Origin: Blastomyces gilchristii SLH14081
Taxonomy: Eukaryota; Ascomycota; Eurotiomycetes; Onygenales; Ajellomycetaceae
Direction of reading: 5' to 3'
Assembly: GCF_000003855.2 (NCBI RefSeq)
Contig: NW_003101653.1
Span: 327,000 to 390,999, forward strand
Length of the DNA stretch: 64,000 nt
This document shows, in pieces, positions 25,198 to 37,699 of the stretch. Under the pieces are notes generated by a model, which was given only the letters and a program-made list of their open reading frames with translations, ran no database searches and was not told where the DNA came from. The translations under genes and the position numbers were made by a program. Numbering within the stretch: position 1 is the first letter of the stretch; each line of letters opens with the position of its first letter.

Positions 25198-26599
25198 TCA
25201 AGCTCCCTTCCTCGCCTTCATCTCTTCAATCCACTGCTTCGACTTGCCCGTCGGCACGATATTAATGTTAACCAACGAATCAACAACTTCCACTTTCCCG
25301 CCCGCCAAAATCTTCAGCAACGGAATTTTCTTCCCAACCTTAATAAGCCCCCCGGCCGCCGTCTCCATAAAGCAGTCCACAGAATCAAGTTTGTATTCCT
25401 GCCGCGAATCCCACGGCAAGGGGAATATATAACTGAGGTGATCGCCAATCGTCTCGGTTTCAGCAAAGGCTTTGACGAAATCAGACTGTGCGTCCATTGG
25501 ATATAGGAAGACGCTGGGAAAGACGAGGGTGCTTTTGGGTGACAGCGGATCTGGTGAGAGATGTATAGCAGCATCTTCAAGCTCGGGCGGGCGGTCGGAA
25601 GTCCGGATTTTAATTTCGCGCGCGCGTAGTGCCGTGTTGAGGATTAGTTTCTCTTTGCGAGCTCGTTCCTCCTCGGCACGCCGCTTGGCGGCAATTTCCT
25701 CAAGGACAGATTTGCGCGCAGATATTTTGGCGGACATGGATTGTAATGATTTATTGGATGGGTCGAGGGTCAGTCCTCGCGCGCATGTATCTTCTGCTTC
25801 GGGGATTTTGTCCAGGGCGAAAAGAGCGCAGGTAGATCGGTAGTAGGCCTTGACATTCTTCGGGTTGAGTTTTAGCGCTGATGCACAGTCGAGCGTGGTT
25901 GATCTGTAGTTTTCTGTTTTTCATGTCATTAGCCATCCGGACAAAAGCCACGGTTTGAAGTACTTCAACACTTTCTTACTTAATTCCAAATTACACAATG
26001 CGCGATTCGAATAGCATGCTTCCGCAATCTCGCGTTCCTTTACAAGATCGCCCTCAGGATCATCACTCTTCTCCCATTTATTCTCACCCGTAAGCACCGC
26101 AATCGCCTTGGTATAAAATTCTTTCCCATCGCTCCATTTCTTCTCTCTCGTAACCTCGTTTCCTGATTCTCGAAGCCCCTGCGCCACTTCCGCCCGTGTC
26201 CCTTCATATTGCAAAGCCCGTATGGCCTCAAGGCCAATATTTTCCTCATCTGCGACAAAGGAGAGTTAAATGAAAACTTTGCGAAAACGGGGGGTACGAG
26301 GCTTTGAGGAGTCACAGGACACACATACCTCCATCTGTTGCTTTCGAAAGATCGGTCATAAACAGCGGAGTCTTGTTCATCAAGTCGAGTATTTCTTCTG
26401 CTGTATGCGACTTGACCGAAGCCATGCCGGGAGGCATGGCAGGGGTTGTTGAGTCAGGTGGAGAAGAGACATTTTTCTTGATCCCGAACGGTGTTTCGTT
26501 CAACAAAGCCTGCCCGCCTAGTGTAGGGCCAGTAGAGCGAGGTTTGTTGAGATCAAGGGATTCATCGAAGTCATCGGGGAGCTGCTCTATGCGGACCAT
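25198..26599 (-). CDS. cns1: Hsp90 co-chaperone of the Cns1/TTC4 family, 418 aa
   Basis: Three exons, 26599-26329, 26249-25980 and 25913-25198. The introns are 79 and 66 bases, GT-AG, with phases in register. After an acidic N-terminus (VRIEQLPDDFDESLD), a three-repeat TPR domain spans about residues 100-215. It has the clamp-type residues expected for binding the EEVD tail of Hsp90/Hsp70: ESGNE, YSNRA and KAYYRS. A charged helix follows (AAKRRAEEERARKEK). The C-terminal Cns1 wheel domain (~300-418) includes YPMDAQSDFVKAF and HLSYIFPLPWD. Length fits the fungal family. Cns1 is essential in yeast and supports Hsp90 client folding and translation factor maturation. Nothing is odd in the model. 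Confidence 0.93.
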
Positions 26600-27679
26600 G
26601 GTAACTGGAAGGGCTGAATCTAGGGGAGAAGGTTATATTATTAATTTTTGTGTTTTCGCTCATCCCCTCCTCGATGTTGTTCATTGCACCCTTTTTTTTT
26701 GGTGAAAATGATGTAATAATGCAAACACTGCAAACATCCGTCCCACCGAGGATGAATGAGCACCTTTGTAATATTGTTAATACAAACATACTTCGCTCAT
26801 GATAGATACATCATTTATCTCCGGTGGCTTATTACCGATATGAGATTCCTTCGTATCTATGGAGGATGTCAGACTGCTGTGGTTACCCCTATATTTTCGT
26901 TAGGCTCCCTGAAATTATAGGGCTCTGTTAACCAAAATACTGCGGGATGGATCATTAAGATTTTTATAGATGTCAATTCATACAGATTCTGAATGATTCA
27001 AAAATGACATTTTGAACAGAAAACTGAGAATATAGAATGTTTTTTTTTAATTATATATCCCACTTATGTTTTCTACTTTGAAAAAAACAATGTTTTCTAT
27101 TAAAATATTTTGAATAATAGAGTGAGAGCGTGTGTAGAAGTAATATATTTAATAATTCATATAAATGACCAGGAAGCCTACTTGTATTGTTACGCGGCGG
27201 TTCACAGTTCAACAGGCGAGAGAGGTTCACAAATCACTGATTCCTTCATCTGCCCACTGTTATTTATTCTAGGGTCTGAGGCTACTTTTGATGTATCCAG
27301 TACTACTCTTCACAAAGCAAAGGAGCTCTCCATAAAATCCGCGCGAAATGATTTTTTGCGGAGCGAAGCGAAGCAATATGTTAGGTGCTTTAAAAACCTG
27401 ATTAGGATAGAAGGTGCGATCTTGCAGGCCCCATTCTGTGATATGATTGGTTGAAAAAATGCACACCCCATGTGACCGCCTGTAGAGGAAGCCGCAACAG
27501 CCTGTATAGAAAGCCGCAATGGCCTGTATAGATAGTCACCACTCATTAAGCAGGCAATTACAGCTTCAATTACTGCAATTGCTGCCACTGCAATACAATA
27601 AAACACTCTTTCATATAGAAGTGCGACATAATCTATCTCTCTCTGCAAAGATTCAGTTCTTCTTTATTTATAACTCACA
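26600..27679. other. Boundary from gene island to transposon block
   Basis: Promoter side of the co-chaperone gene, then falling GC content from about 26,950. Three 22-base units (cctgtataga aagccgcaat type) lie at 27,479-27,540. The 114-codon frame at 27,110-27,454 has no recognisable family. No gene called. Confidence 0.55.
27479..27540. repeat. 22-base tandem repeat, about three units
   Basis: Units starting cctgta at 27,479, 27,501 and 27,523, differing by a few transitions. Confidence 0.75.
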
Positions 27680-27687
27680 CTCTCTAT

Positions 27688-28193
27688 TAGACTGGCCGCC
27701 GGGACCATGAATTTCATGTTTGGTTCCATTTGGTCTGATTCCATACATTTCTTGGCATGAATCCCGCTGGGACTGACTATCAAAAAAACATGTAAAATGA
27801 CTATATATCAGATCTTAAAATGAAATCATGACTTGAAAAAAATAAGAAAGTGATTTCATTTGATCTCATTTAGTCTCATTCTTAGTATAAAGTTACTATT
27901 TTTAGACATTTTAAGGTTTTTTTTAGACTATTTTTAATTTTTTAAAAAGTAACACTTTTTAATAATGCTTAAATGAGATTTAAAGTCATTTAAAGTAATA
28001 AAAATAATTTAAATTGAGAAGTGAAAATTATAATCTTATTTAAAAAATGTAATAAAAGTAGATAGTAAGTTTCACTGAGATAGTATAAGACTACTATCTA
28101 ATGTTAAAACTGTGTAATGAGATCAGTTGAATTGATAATAAGACTATTAAAAAATCTGATTCTGGTCTCAGATATAGTCACACAGTCAGTCTA
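27688..28193 (-). mobile_element. hAT-like MITE copy 2 (inverted)
   Basis: Reverse-oriented 506-base copy, flanked by a perfect 8-base duplication ctctctat (27,680-27,687 and 28,194-28,201). It marks the left edge of the AT-rich block. Confidence 0.9.
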
Positions 28194-28217
28194 CTCTCTA
28201 TGAATATACAGTTCTGC

Positions 28218-28381
28218 AAATCTTCTGCTTTCTTTCATATAAATACAGCTACAGGCTCATACAGTTCTTACAGTCAAAGAATTGACTGAAAATGTTTATA
28301 AATCTTCTAATTTCTTTCATGTGAACACAGCTACAGACTCATACAGTTCTTACAGTTCAAGATTTGACTGCAAATGTTCTT
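28218..28381. repeat. 82-base tandem repeat, two units
   Basis: Two units, beginning aaatcttct at 28,218 and 28,300 and sharing cagctacag-ctcatacagttcttacag. They fill most of the gap between MITE copies 2 and 3. No reading frame. Confidence 0.75.
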
Positions 28382-28416
28382 CTTTTTCTCATATTCTGTA
28401 TAAATGTGGCTGCGAA

Positions 28417-28922
28417 TAGACTGACCGTGTGACTGTGTCTGAGACCAGAATCAGATTTTTTAATAGTTTCATTATCAATTCAACTGATCTCATTACACAG
28501 TTTTAACATTAGATAGTAGTCTTATACTGTCTCAGTGAGACTTACTATCTACTCTTATCACATTTTTCAAATGAAATCATGATTTTCACTTCTTAATTTA
28601 AATTATTTTTATTGCTTTAAATGACTTTAAATCTTATTTAAGTGTTATTAAAAAGTGTTACTTTTTAAAAAATTAAAAATAGTCTAAAAAAAACCTTAAA
28701 ATGTCTAAAAATAGTAACTTCATATTAAGAATAAGACTAAATGAAATTAAATGAGATCACTTTCTCATTTTTTTCAAGTCATGATTTCATTTTAAGATCT
28801 GATATATAGTCACTTTACATGTTTTTTTAATAACTAGTCTCAGCAGAATTCATATCAAGAAATGTATGAGATCAGATTAAATGAAATTAAATATGAAATT
28901 CATAATCTTAGCAGTTAGTCTA
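28417..28922 (+). mobile_element. hAT-like MITE copy 3
   Basis: 506 bases, flanked by gctgcgaa / gctgcgga, an 8-base duplication with one G/A difference. It faces copy 2 across a 223-base spacer. Confidence 0.88.
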
Positions 28923-28930
28923 GCTGCGGA

Positions 28931-29705
28931 TTCATATAATTCTATAATATAATATCATGTTACCTGTATTGAACATGTTGAATGTATTAAATATGTTATT
29001 CATATTGAAATAAGAGATCTTACTCTCTCTTTTATAAGATTTTTATCTTCTATAAGATCTCTATTCAAAACTACTTCTCTATGCTGCAGAACTACATTCT
29101 ATAGCAGATTCTTTTATATTTTTAATCTATTATAGTTTTTCAATCTTCTATAGCTTCTCTGCAATAATATATCTGTGATTCATAATTTATTATAAGAAAC
29201 AAGACCTGCTCTGAATATCATCATTCTTTGACTTTTAAGTAATTTACATCTAATCACTTATCAAACATCTCTTTTACAACATGCAGAGCTTGTCATGATC
29301 ACTGTGTAAGTATCAGAGCTTGAAAACACTTCAGTAGTGCAGCTTAACTCTCTACAGAATTCTCATAATCTGTCTCTAAGACTTCTATAGAATCACTGCA
29401 AACACTGCAAATTCAACTAGTCTTAAAGTCATCTGAATCTTCAGCTTTATCTTTAGAAGAAAACAGTAATTCTGTGAGATCATCTGTATCTTCTACAGAG
29501 AAATTACAACTTTCATTCCTTCTTATACTCTTCTCATGATATTTACAGTTAACAAGATCATCTATTTACTGTTAAGCTTACAGTCAATATTCTTCATCTT
29601 CTGAATTTCATTATTATAAAATACACAGTTCAGATCCTTCTTCTCTTGCAGATATATATTATGAATAAAATATCATTCAATAAGCTAATTAAGTGACTAG
29701 ATATT
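28931..29705. other. AT-rich sequence between MITE copies 3 and 4
   Basis: No open frame and no recognisable transposon protein on either strand. The composition matches the decayed repeats around it, so it is probably an old transposon relic of unknown type. Confidence 0.5.
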
Positions 29706-29713
29706 ACAATGAG

Positions 29714-30219
29714 TAGACTGACTGCTGAGATCATGAATTTCACGTTTGATCTCATTTGATCTGATTTCATACATTTCATGATGTGAATCCTGCTGGAACT
29801 GGCTATTAAAAAAACATGTAAAGTGACTATATATCAGATCTTAAAATGAAATCATGACTTGAAAAAAATAAGAAAGTGATCTCATTTGATCTCATTTAGT
29901 CTCATTCTTAGCATAAAGTTACTATTTTTAGACATTTTAAGGTTTTTTTTAGACTATTTTTAATTTTTTAAAAAGTAACACTTTTTGATAACACTTAAAT
30001 GAGATTTAAAGTCATTTAAAGTAATAAAAATAATTTAAATTGAGAAGTGAAAATCATGATTTCATTTGAAAAATATGATAAGAGTAGACAGTAAGTCTCA
30101 CTGAGACAGTATGAGACTACTATCTAATGTTAAAACTGTGTAATGAAATCAGTCGAATTAATAATAAGACTATCAAAAAATCTGATTCTGATCTCAGACA
30201 CAGTCACACAGTTAGTCTA
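29714..30219 (-). mobile_element. hAT-like MITE copy 4 (inverted)
   Basis: 506-base inverted copy flanked by acaatgag / ataatgag, an 8-base duplication with one C-to-T difference. It lies just upstream of the Helitron coding region. Confidence 0.88.
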
Positions 30220-30288
30220 ATAATGAGAAGTCATTCTCTACACTTCTGTTAGCAGTTTTACATGTGATTAGAAGACAGTAACAAGAAT

Positions 30289-31503
30289 ATGATTCTCAGT
30301 CATCTTTTAATTACTCAGGCCTGCAACAGCTCTCTTCATTATCATAGTAATTCAACTTCTTCTCTCATTCTTATTCAATCAGATCTTCACTCAGTTCAGA
30401 ATGAGAGTTTGCAGAATCTACAAGTTCAGTCAGCAAACTCAAGCACAGCTATCTTAGTTCAGACAGTTAAATGAGTGTGTTATTCAATAATATACTGTAT
30501 TCACAATTAAGTATCTCTGAATTTTCAACATTATCTGCAGTTCAGATTCTTACTGCTGAGAAGACTGCTGCAGATTTATTAATGAATATAAGCAGTTCTA
30601 CTGTACTTCAAGATCTAGTATTAATAACACATGATTGAGATTATATTCAGAAGTTTCATTAATCACTCACAGATCATACACTGGAGACTTGCAGTCACTG
30701 TAATTATATGTAATTTAATCTGCATTTGAAATGCTATATCTGCACTCACTGTTATCATCTTGATAAAAATCTGAAGTCAGATAAGTCATTTTTCTTCTCA
30801 GTAGATAATAATCTAGACTCAGATAATGTTTTTAATCTGTCTTCTCTTTCACAGATTAAAGAGATGCTCATTGTCTGTGTTCATGTATTTATAGAGATTT
30901 ACCAGGTTTGTGAATAGCAGTATAAATACAAGAGCTATGTTATTAACTTTTTACAGAACACTGATTAAGTCTATAATACTCTATCACTGCTGCTCAAAGA
31001 TCTTGATCTTGTGCTTTTACAGCTGTTAAATACAAATACTGACTCTCATCTCAGTTATCAATTCTATCATGATTTCACTGTCTGTAAGAACACTATTATT
31101 ACTTAACTTATCTTTCTTCATTACAATTATTCTGAATACTCTGATATTAGTATTAATCAAGAAGCTGTTAACACACTGTCTGAGAAGAAGAATGTCACAG
31201 ATTAATTAATTATTAAAGATATTAAAGATACACAGCTTGACAAAGATCTTAATTCAGATAATATTGATAACTTCTCTGAGTATACAGCAGTTCTGAATAT
31301 TCTTGCTTATAATAATCAGATTGAGCAGCTTTATTAGAAATTTGAAGAGATGTAGAACTTATAATTACATCTGTAATCAGATTTACAATTATAATAGTAA
31401 TATCTGACAATGTTATTCTTTTATAATATCTCTCTAAATGAATTTAATAATACTCACCTGCTACTGTTCTCAGCTTTTTCAAGTCTTTTTTCATATAATA
31501 TAG
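30289..31503 (+). pseudogene. Helitron protein, N-terminal part (DUF6570-like region)
   Basis: A Ser/Asn-rich start at 30,289 is followed, through stops, by a region like the DUF6570 domain found before the Rep domain in fungal Helitron-type helicases. It carries the motifs SLSQIKEMLIVCVHVFIEIYQ and later NYSEYSDISINQEAVNTLSE. The following LNEFNNTHLLLF block leads into the Rep region. It is interrupted at 31,503 by gypsy A. Only short frames stay open. Confidence 0.75.
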
Positions 31504-31761
31504 TGTAAGAAATCCCGCTTCTCACGAATTCTTTACCTCTATTTCTATCTCTCACGTAATCAATAGGGTTAGCGGCCCTTGACTACACACAACTATATAG
31601 ACTGAAGTTTGTGAATACTATTTATAACTCAGCTTGAATACTATTATATATTTAATTTCTACATTTTATCTTTCTACTGTGAATACTTCTAATAGTTAAT
31701 AGTATATATTACATCAAGCTGCAAACATCTGAATAATTATCTGTAAGCACTTATTCTTATA
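31504..31761 (+). repeat. 5' LTR of gypsy A
   Basis: 258 bases. Retains gcggccc near 31,572, so it is less decayed than the 3' LTR of the same element. Confidence 0.92.
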
Positions 31762-31999
31762 TTTCAAGCTCAGTCAGTCAGTAATTATCTATTATAATTA
31801 AAAGAACTAGAAACTTATATACTTCAATCTCTATAAACTCTACTATAGACACTCAGAAGCAGTTATCTGAATTATGAATAATCTTTATAAAAGAAGTCTC
31901 AGAGAACTTATCAATTACTCACAGAATATCATTCTCTATATCTGTGATAGAGAAACTCTTCAAACTTATAAATGAATTAATCTTAGTAAAGAACATTCT

Positions 32000-34900
32000 T
32001 GAGTATCTCTTACAGAATTAAGCTATTTTTCTATAAGAAATGCTTACTATCTGTAAACACTCTCAAACTGAGTCTCTAGACATGATCTTCAGAGATACTT
32101 ATAAACTGAAAAGAAACTTTCTTAAGCTATGATCACTTAAGATTACTTATTAAATTATAATCTATAAAAGCTTTTACAAGTTTGTATTTAAAATTGACTC
32201 ATAAGTCTGACTGTGTAATATAAAAGATGAAGAAGCTGTTATCTATATAATAACAGATCTCTACTACACTAAAGTCAAGAACTGACTGAATTATCTAGAG
32301 AATGATTATAAGAGATCTCACTAATCTGTTCTCAAGATCTATTTAGAGAATAAGTTAAGAGACTTTATAAGCTGAACAGAGAATATCTGAATCATACTTA
32401 TTAATATTAGAAAAAGAGATAAGAAATCTGATAAAGACTACTTACAGTACTTTATAAAATTATAATATAAATTAAAATCTGTGAAAACAGAGCTCTGAAA
32501 TAAGATCTGAATAATAATATTTATAAAGAAGCTGAATAAAGATATATAGAATAAGCTTATTAAGTAAGACTCTAAGTTCTTAATTCTAAAGAAACTGATA
32601 ACTCTCATTCATTACTTACAGATCACTGTGAGAGTCACAGACTTATAAAGAGTGAATCATTAATCAGTCTCATAAGAGTCAGAATAACAGAGAACAGATT
32701 TATTAGAAAAAGATAATAAGATATAGAGAGATTTGCATCTAACTGCTAAGTAGAGAGAAAGAGCTTTATAAGCTCTTATAAATAGAGTATATAACAGAGA
32801 GACTAAGAAAAAGAATCTCTACTTTATCTATTCTAAATCAGAATATCTCTGTGCAAACTGCTCAGATAAATTAAAATAGAAATTTAAGAAGTTATAAACA
32901 GAGTCAGTAACAGTCTTCTTAAAAGTCTTGAAGCTGATATCTGAATCTGTTACTCTTTTAATGAAAATGCTTACTTATGAGAAGAGATCACACTGTGATA
33001 CTGCTGTCTTACAAGTATAAGAAGTATTAATAAACTTAGAATCTCAGATCACTGTAGTATTTCTAAAGCTCATGAAATGAATAAGCTGAGTGATAAAAAC
33101 TAAGAATCTACTCTTATAATAGACAGAGTATGAGAACTCAGATCTGAGAGCTGAGAGACTCATAAGAATTATCTTTGAATTATAAGATCTCTTTAGAATC
33201 TGAAGAAGATTTGCAGAAACTGTGATTATTATAAATATCACAGATAACATGTACTTAAAACTTATATAACTTCAAAGACATAATTCATATATAGCTATCT
33301 ATGAGTCAGGTTTATACTTCTGATCAGTGTTAACAGACTTACTTATAGAGATAGAATTAGTTGATACTGTAGAGTTAATTAGAGAAGATAAGCTTATCTA
33401 TATAATCACTTTATAAATATCTGAGAACTTCATGATTATGAAAACTGAGCTTCAGATATCAGAGAAATATCAAGATCTTATAGAGATATTCAGCTCAGTA
33501 AAGACAGCTGAGCTTTCTTCTTATTATAAGAAGAATCTGATAATAGATTTAATAGAAGAGCAGAAATTCTTCTGAAAATCAATTTATAAGCTCTTTCATT
33601 ATAAGACAGAGATCTTGCAGATCTATGTAAAGAAGAATCTGAAGAATAACTTTATCTGATCTTCTCAGATCTTTACAGAAGCTTCTGTAATATTTATAAA
33701 GAAGAAGAATAAAGATCTCAGATTATATATAGACTATTACAATCTGAACTTTAAGATAATAAAGAGTTACTACTCTCTATCTCTGATTAAGAATGTGATT
33801 AACTGTCTCACAGAAGCTGTTATATTCATACAACTGAATATAATTAATATATATACACAGCTGTGAATACAGTCTGAAAATAAATAAAAGACTGTCTTCA
33901 GAACTATACTGAGATTGTTTGAATATCTAGTAATGTCTTTTAATTTAACTAATACTCTCACAGTATTTCAGTCTTTTATTAATAAAACACTTTATACATA
34001 TCTGAATATCTTCATGATAATATATCTAAATAATATGATGATATACTCTGTGAAGAAGAAAGAACACACTGAGTATATATAAAGTGTGTTAAAGATCTTA
34101 GATAAGACAGAACTGTATATTAAGCTTATAAAGTATAACTTCAGTGTCTGTTGAATTAATTTTCTAGAATATATAATCACTGTAGATGATATTCAGATGA
34201 AATCTTTGCAGATTGAGACTATTCTATTATAATCAGAGTTAACTAGTATTTATGAGATTCAGATCTTTCTAAGCTTTGTGAATTTCTATAGATGATTTAT
34301 CTTTGTATTTATAAGAATCTTCTTAACTCTTACAGACATACTGAAGAGTGAAAATAAGAAGAAGTCATCTTATATATAGAGAATGAAAAGATTATTAAGA
34401 AGAAAGAGTTGTAAGAACTTTCTTATCTCAGAAGCTTATAAGACTTTTGTAAGATTAAAACAGATATTCACAGATATAGTAATACTATTTCACTTTGATC
34501 TCTTACTCTTAATCAGATTAAAGATAGATATCTTCTTCTTTATAATTTCAGAAATAATCTTACAACTATAGTTAAATAAGAACTGAATTTCAGTAATCTT
34601 TTTCTCACAGAAGATGTAACTTATAGAGATTAATTATAGTATTTATAATCAGAAGTTTCTTATAATAGTGAAATTCTTTCATCACTGATATCACTACTTT
34701 AAGAGTCTTATAACAGTGATTACTGTTAGAACTGATTATAACAGCTTATAATAGTTTACTTCAATTAAGAAACTCTCACAGCAGTAGATTCACTGAGCTC
34801 AGAGACTAAGTGAGTTCTAATTCAAGATAGAATATATCAAGAGAACTAAGAACTCAGCAGACAGACTCTCTCACAGAGCAGACTATATTAAGAAGATCAG

Positions 34901-37175
34901 AGTGATAGATACAGAGAGACTAGAGAAGATAGAAAAGCTTTATAAGATGCTTAAACTGAGTATTATAAAGAGATTGACTGAAGAGTCTCTCAATTCTCTG
35001 TAAAAGAAGAGAAAGAAGAGAGAGAAGAAGTCTGCATAACTACTCTCTATAACACTGAGAGTCAACACTCTGAGAATCTCTGTGAGAATTCTTGAAGAGA
35101 GTATCTATAATCTGAAGAGTTTGCAGACTTTGAGAAGTACTATAGAAGATCTGATATAAGAGAAAATAGAGTATAAGTCTTTATAAAATCTTCTATTCAG
35201 ATTGTCTGAACTGTAACTAAAGAATGAATATACTCAGTATATTTAGAAACTGCTTATAGCAGAGATCAATCCTGCAGAAATAAAGAATTAAAGAGACTTA
35301 AATAATCTCTTATAAAGAGAGAGCTGAATTTATATATCTATGAATAAGTTTCTATATATAGAACTTATTAAAAGATATTATGATTCTTCTCTAGCAGGTC
35401 ATTTTACAGACACTAGAACTTATAAGTTATTTATAAGAAAATACTTCTGACTGAAGATGCAAGAACTTGTGAAGAAGATAGTGAATTCTTATACTATTTA
35501 TCAGAATTCATAGATAGTGTAGTTTAGATTATATAAAGAACTTACTTCTCTATTCATTCTGTAGAAACCTTGAAAACAGCTAGAAATAAATACTCTTGTA
35601 AGTCTCTCTGAAAGCAAGAATATATATAATGCCTTCTTTGACAGTGTACTGATGATAGTGAATTACTTTATTAAGATAGCACACTTTATACTCATCTGCA
35701 AGAACTTGAAGTCAAAGAATTTGACTTATATCTTCATCTGCAATGTGATCTGATTGCATGAGTTATCTGTGAACATTATTTCAGATAGAGAATCAATCTT
35801 CACAGAGAAGTTCTGATCTGATCTGATAACTATACTGAAGATCTTACAAGATCTAAGCACAGCTTTTCATCAATAGACAGATGATCAGACAGAATATCTA
35901 ATGAGTATATTAAAACAGTATCTGCAGTGCTTTATCAATTACAATCAGAATGACTGAGTGCATTGATTATCACTTATGAAGTTTGTATATAATAACTCAA
36001 AGCATGTCAGCACAGATAGACTGACCGTGTAATCATGTCTGAGATCAGGACCAGATTTTTTGATAGTCTTATTATCAATTCGACTGATCTCATTACACAG
36101 TTTTAACATTAGATAGTAGTTTCATACTGTTTCAGTGAGACTTACTGTCTACTCTTATCACATTTTCCAAATGAGATCATGATTTCCACTTCTCAATTTA
36201 AATTATTTTTATTGCTTTAAATGACTTTAAATCTCATTTGAGTGTTACCAAAAAGTGTTACTTTTTAAAAAATTAAAAATAGTCTAAAAAAAACCTTAAA
36301 ATGTCTAAAAATAGTAACTTTATGTCAAGAATGAAACTAAATAGAATCAAATGAGATCACTTTCTCATTTTTTTTTTCAAGTCATAGTTTTATTTTAAGA
36401 TCTGATATATAGTCACTTTACATGTTTTTTTAATGACTAGTCCCAGCGGGATTCACATCAAGAAATGTATGAGATCAGATCAAATGAGATCAAATGTGAA
36501 ATTCATAGTTTCAGCGGCCAGTCTAAGCACAGGCAAAACTCTCTTTAAGATGCTTACTGAGACTTATTCACAGATGATCTTGATAGACTTATAAGAGTAC
36601 ACTATAGAGTGTGATGATGCCTGTGAATGAGCTGAGAGAATTCAAAATATTTAGAAGAAAGTCTGTAAATTCTTGAGAAATACTCAAGAGTATTGAAAGA
36701 GATACTATGACTTCAAGTACATTGCAAAGAGTTTTAAGAAAGATAATAGAGTCTGACTAAGTCTAGAAAATATTACTATATAAAGATCTAGTAAGAAGCT
36801 GAATCTCTTACAGATAGAGTCTTATAAGATTATAAAGAAAGTTAGCTTATAGTTCTATAGATTGAAACTGTTATCTGAGTTACAGATATACAATATTTTT
36901 CATGTCTCTTTACTCTGTAAATATAAGAAATTCTTAGAAGAGAACTCTGTGACTCATCACTCTATTCATAAAGTACTAGAGAGTGAAAGAGAATATCAGA
37001 TCAAAGAAATTATTAACTCAGAGAAGTAAGATTATAAGCTCTGATTCAAGGTTCAGTGATAAGAATATTCTGATAAAATGAATAAGTTCACTTGAAAATT
37101 ATCTGAGCAGATAAGATATCTGTAGAAGCTGAGATATAACTTTTATATTATAAATTCTGATAAGTCAGAATAATA
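32000..37175 (+). pseudogene. gag-pol of gypsy A, degenerate
   Basis: Read through stops. A gag CCHC-knuckle relic (YFIYSKSEYLCANCSDKL) lies at about 32,820-32,880 and protease near 33,060-33,300. RT spans 33,560-34,420: it opens near LRLYIDYYNLNF, has FEYLVMSFNLTNTLTVFQ and IYLNNMMIYS as the active-site box, and ends in an open 62-codon piece at 34,383-34,571. RNase H runs to ~34,900. The integrase zinc-binding part is at ~35,180-35,450 and the integrase core at ~35,590-36,016 (SVNIISDRESIFTEKFW, FHQQTDDQTEY), continuing after MITE copy 5. A chromodomain-like end lies at ~36,975-37,170 (EREYQIKEIINSEK). The chromodomain places it among chromoviruses. Many Trp and Arg codons have become stops. 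Confidence 0.85.
36017..36525 (+). mobile_element. hAT-like MITE copy 5
   Basis: 509 bases, flanked by agcacaga / agcacagg (one G-to-A). It interrupts the integrase of gypsy A after YNNSKHVST. Copy B has the uninterrupted site (near 45,640-45,650, minus strand) with a single agtacaga. Confidence 0.92.
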
Positions 37176-37185
37176 TAGTCTTTAC

Positions 37186-37690
37186 TAGACTGATCATGTG
37201 ACTGTGTCTGAGACCAGAATCAGAATATTTGATGATCTTATTACTAATTCAACTGATCTCATTACACTGTTTTAACATTAGATAGTAGTCTTATACTGTT
37301 TCAGTGAGACTTACTGTCTACTCTTATCACATTTTTCAAATGAGATCATGATTTTCACTTCTCAATTTAAATTATTTTTATTGCTTTAAATGACTTTAAA
37401 TCTTATTTGAGTGTTATTAAAAAGTGTTACTTTTTAAAAAATTAAAAATAGTCTAAAAAAACCTTAAAATGTCTAAAAATAGTAACTTTATGCCAAGAAT
37501 GAGACTAAATGGAATTAAATGAGATCACTTTCTTATTTTTTCCAAGTCATGATTTCATTTTGAGATCTGATATATAGTCACTTTACATGTTTTTTTAATG
37601 ATTAGTCTCAGTAGAATTCACACTAAGAAATGTATGAGACCAGATCAAATGAAATCAAATGTGAAATTCATGATCTCAGCAGTCAGTCTA
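37186..37690 (+). mobile_element. hAT-like MITE copy 6
   Basis: 505 bases, flanked by a perfect 8-base duplication gtctttac (37,178-37,185 and 37,691-37,698). It lies just after the chromodomain of gypsy A. Copy B shows the empty site around 45,000-45,010. Confidence 0.93.
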
Positions 37691-37699
37691 GTCTTTACT

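Noticed and set aside
27110..27454. 114-codon plus frame at the transposon block edge
   Set aside because: Starts at a non-ATG codon, crosses a composition boundary and has no recognisable domain.
28218..28381. CRISPR-like array
   Set aside because: Only two long direct units without spacers, in fungal transposon DNA.
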